A DNA stretch of 47,184 nt from an uncultured Verrucomicrobiota bacterium (lineage in GTDB: Bacteria; Verrucomicrobiota; Verrucomicrobiia; Limisphaerales; UBA9464). Of this stretch, positions 45,340-47,184 are shown one piece after another. The DNA lies in the NCBI GenBank assembly GCA_903821635.1, contig CAIJLV010000106.1, positions 1 to 47,184 of the forward strand, written 5' to 3'. Every line of letters starts with the position of its first letter. Position 1 is the stretch's first letter. The position numbers were made by a program, and so were the translations under genes. The notes beneath the pieces were generated by a model. That model did not search any database, was not told the origin of the DNA, and saw only the letters and a program-made list of their open reading frames with translations.

Positions 45340-45975
45340 ATGCTGAACCCTGATCCTACTTCGGGAAGTGCGCCCGCCGCGGTTCCTGGGACCAAGCCGC
45401 CGCGCCGCTTGCGGTGGCGTTACCTGTTTCTCGGTGCCTTCGCTGCTTTCATTCTAGGGAGCGGGCTGCTGGTTTGGTCGTTTTTCCCGGGGCCAGAAGT
45501 TCGCCGCCTGCGCTCGGTCGTGGCGGAAGCTTACCCCGGGGTGAGCCAAACGAAATTCGTCGGGGGAATCGGTTGGCCAGCGCTGGGAGTGGTCCGAATG
45601 GTGACTCGTTTCACCACGCTGGACGCCGACGCCAAGCTGGGGCTGCAAGCCCTTCGCCGGGCCGACGTCAGTGTTCAGCAATTGGCCGCCCAATTGGAAC
45701 CCGCCGAACGACCACAACTGATGGCGGCCTTGGATCGGCAAATGGACCGACAAGGCTGGGAGCGAACGGTGACAGTGCTGGAGCGGGACCAAACGGTCGT
45801 GATTTACGTCCGCCGGACAGCCGACTCCGCGGATGAGTTGAGCGTCGCTTTGTGGGTGTTGCAAGGGACGGAACTGATCGCGGTTGCCGCCCGATGCGAC
45901 CTCGCCCCGGTGATGAAAATCATCGCGCGCCACCGCGGCTTTCCGTGGGCCGCCGAGAGCGATCGATTTAACTGA
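45340..45975 (+). CDS. Membrane-anchored DUF4252-like paralogue
   Basis: A 211-residue protein with one membrane helix (YLFLGAFAAFILGSGLLVW) after a Pro-rich cytoplasmic start, and an outside domain. Its second half aligns with the preceding protein: GWERTVTVLERDQTVVIYV followed by a beta strand LSVALWVLQG and AVAARCDLAPVMKI. The pair looks like a duplication where one copy is soluble and the other is anchored. I chose ATG 45340; the frame opens at 45304. Function unknown. Confidence 0.72.
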   Translation: MLNPDPTSGSAPAAVPGTKPPRRLRWRYLFLGAFAAFILGSGLLVWSFFPGPEVRRLRSVVAEAYPGVSQTKFVGGIGWPALGVVRMVTRFTTLDADAKLGLQALRRADVSVQQLAAQLEPAERPQLMAALDRQMDRQGWERTVTVLERDQTVVIYVRRTADSADELSVALWVLQGTELIAVAARCDLAPVMKIIARHRGFPWAAESDRFN

Positions 45976-46035
45976 CCGCCGTCGGCCTCGGGGCCGCCAT
46001 GAGCGGCAAACGGGACCGGCGGGGCTGCAGCTGCT

Positions 46036-47184
46036 TTAACTGGACTCAGCCTCGCCCGGCAGTCGCACCACGATCCGAGGTGGGGGCGGCGGCGGCACCG
46101 CAACGACTTCGGCGGCTAGGCGGCGTTGCGCCATCGCCCGCAGTTGGGCGCTCGCCCCAAAGGCCGGCGGCGTGTCCGGATATTCGCGGAGAATCTGTTC
46201 CAGCAACGTGCGGGTAGCGGCTTCGTCGTGCCGAAACTTCAGGTGCCAACTCGCCAAGTGTCCCAGCCAGACCGGCACTCGCTCCGGCGGTCGGTCGGTT
46301 TGAGTCAGCAGGGCTTCAAGGCCTTGAATCCCGCGGGCGAAATCCCCGAGCTCCTCCGCTTGCAACACGGCAATTCGTTCGCGGATGGCGACGTCGCCCG
46401 GTTGCAGGCCGAGGCGGACGTGCAGTCGGTCAATCTCTTGGCGCGCCGACTCCCGGCGTTCGCTGCCGCGCTCGCCCGGTTGGGCTTCGACCGCCCCATC
46501 GCTTAGGGAGGGCAGGCGGATGCGTCGGGGCGTGCGTTGGGCGATGAGTTCCTCGCGGTCCAACGGCAATTGGGCGAGGCGGTTTTCGGCCGTGCGGGCA
46601 AACGGTGTGCCGGCACAACGGGTGATCAGTTCCTTGAGGGAGGCCCGGGCGGCCGGCGGATTTTCCCCCAGCTTCAACTGCCAGTCGGCGAGCCGATTCA
46701 AGGCTTGAGACACCTGAAACGGGGTCAAAGTCGGCTGCCCGATCAATTCCCGAATGGTGGCTTCGGCGGGCGCCAGTTCCCGGAAGTTTTCGGCGTAAAG
46801 GTGGGCCAGCATCAGCCAGCCTTCAAAGTCGTCTTCGCAGCGCTCTAATTGCTCAATCACGGCGGTCTCGGCTTCCGCGTATTTGCCCAATTTCATCCGG
46901 CCCACCGCCTTCGCGTAGGACAGGATTGGCTTGGGTTTGGGGCGGCCCAAGACCTGCAGCACCGGCACCTGAAGGATGATCGCCGAAAAGCCGGCTGCCG
47001 CCGGTCCGGCCCACCACAGCAAAAGCCCCGCGGGCGGCAGGAGGAACCCGGCGTAAACGACAGCCCAAACCTTCCGCTCGGCGACGAGTTCCGACCACCG
47101 CAACTGCGGCAGCAGCCGGGCGAGCGCAAAGGCTGACCAAAAAGAACTGGTGAGCAGCAGGGTGAGGCCAACGCCGAGCGCAAA
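46036..47184 (-). CDS. Membrane protein with TPR-like repeats (5' end outside the window)
   Basis: The frame is open to the right edge, so the start is missing; 382 codons are present. Two hydrophobic segments come first (VGLTLLLTSSFWSAFALA at the edge and WAVVYAGFLLPPAGLLLWW), then helical pairs of TPR type (GKYAEAETAVIEQLERC, DDFEGWLMLAHLYAENF, and near the end PVWLGHLASWHLKF, DEAATRTLLEQILREYP), a charged linker, and a Pro-rich tail (VPPPPPPRIVVRLPG). It may be a rhomboid-like or other membrane protein with a TPR tail; the missing part would decide. Function unknown. Confidence 0.72.
   Translation of the reverse strand, partial: FALGVGLTLLLTSSFWSAFALARLLPQLRWSELVAERKVWAVVYAGFLLPPAGLLLWWAGPAAAGFSAIILQVPVLQVLGRPKPKPILSYAKAVGRMKLGKYAEAETAVIEQLERCEDDFEGWLMLAHLYAENFRELAPAEATIRELIGQPTLTPFQVSQALNRLADWQLKLGENPPAARASLKELITRCAGTPFARTAENRLAQLPLDREELIAQRTPRRIRLPSLSDGAVEAQPGERGSERRESARQEIDRLHVRLGLQPGDVAIRERIAVLQAEELGDFARGIQGLEALLTQTDRPPERVPVWLGHLASWHLKFRHDEAATRTLLEQILREYPDTPPAFGASAQLRAMAQRRLAAEVVAVPPPPPPRIVVRLPGEAESS

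Noticed and set aside
1..47184. CRISPR arrays, insertion sequences, rRNA and tRNA genes
   Set aside because: I saw no regular spaced repeats, transposase-like frames or structural RNA signatures on either strand.

Overview
The window is about 47 kb of a high-GC bacterial chromosome. It looks like a member of the Verrucomicrobiota, probably class Verrucomicrobiae near the Pedosphaera/Limisphaerales group. I infer this from gene content, not from a marker tree: very large secreted proteins with lamin-tail (LTD) and CotH-kinase domains, a Tat-exported Gfo/Idh/MocA oxidoreductase, a fossil of a DUF1501 gene, DUF4252 and DUF3088 proteins, and a long type of LeuA. Almost no gene start is preceded by a Shine-Dalgarno sequence. 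I found no rRNA, tRNA, CRISPR array or insertion sequence.

Layout. 1-5 kb (minus strand): the start of an FKBP-type isomerase (cut by the window edge), leuA preceded by a well-formed leucine attenuator (leader peptide, antiterminator arm, terminator), a small tyrosine-phosphatase-like protein, a duplicated 3' end of gltX, a vapBC toxin-antitoxin pair, and gltX itself. The duplicated gltX end and the intact gltX bracket vapBC. 5-17 kb: an MFS transporter, a membrane-anchored CotH kinase, a large hybrid histidine kinase, and an RND efflux pair (adaptor plus permease, no outer-membrane channel). 17-27 kb: two adjacent giant secreted CotH/LTD proteins of 1636 and 1626 residues. The first appears to have domains inserted inside domains, at three places. 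27-30 kb (minus strand): a lower-GC TIR-domain gene, a likely defence gene, placed directly after purB, then a gamma-class carbonic anhydrase.

30-42 kb is mostly housekeeping: prmC and murA, two membrane proteins (one with a zinc ribbon, one DUF2167), a flavin reductase-like protein, DUF3088, gcvT, a B12-binding radical SAM protein, an SRPBCC protein, purN, an HpnI-like glycosyltransferase and an RlmI-type methyltransferase whose N-terminus seems to be encoded by a GC-rich intergenic repeat. 42-47 kb: a gene-poor 640-base stretch, the Gfo/Idh/MocA protein with a clear terminator, a pair of diverged DUF4252-type paralogues, and a TPR membrane protein that runs off the right edge.

The points most worth a second look are the leucine attenuator, the gltX 3' duplication around vapBC, the nested domain architecture of the protein at 16921-21831, the TIR gene, and the general absence of Shine-Dalgarno sequences.
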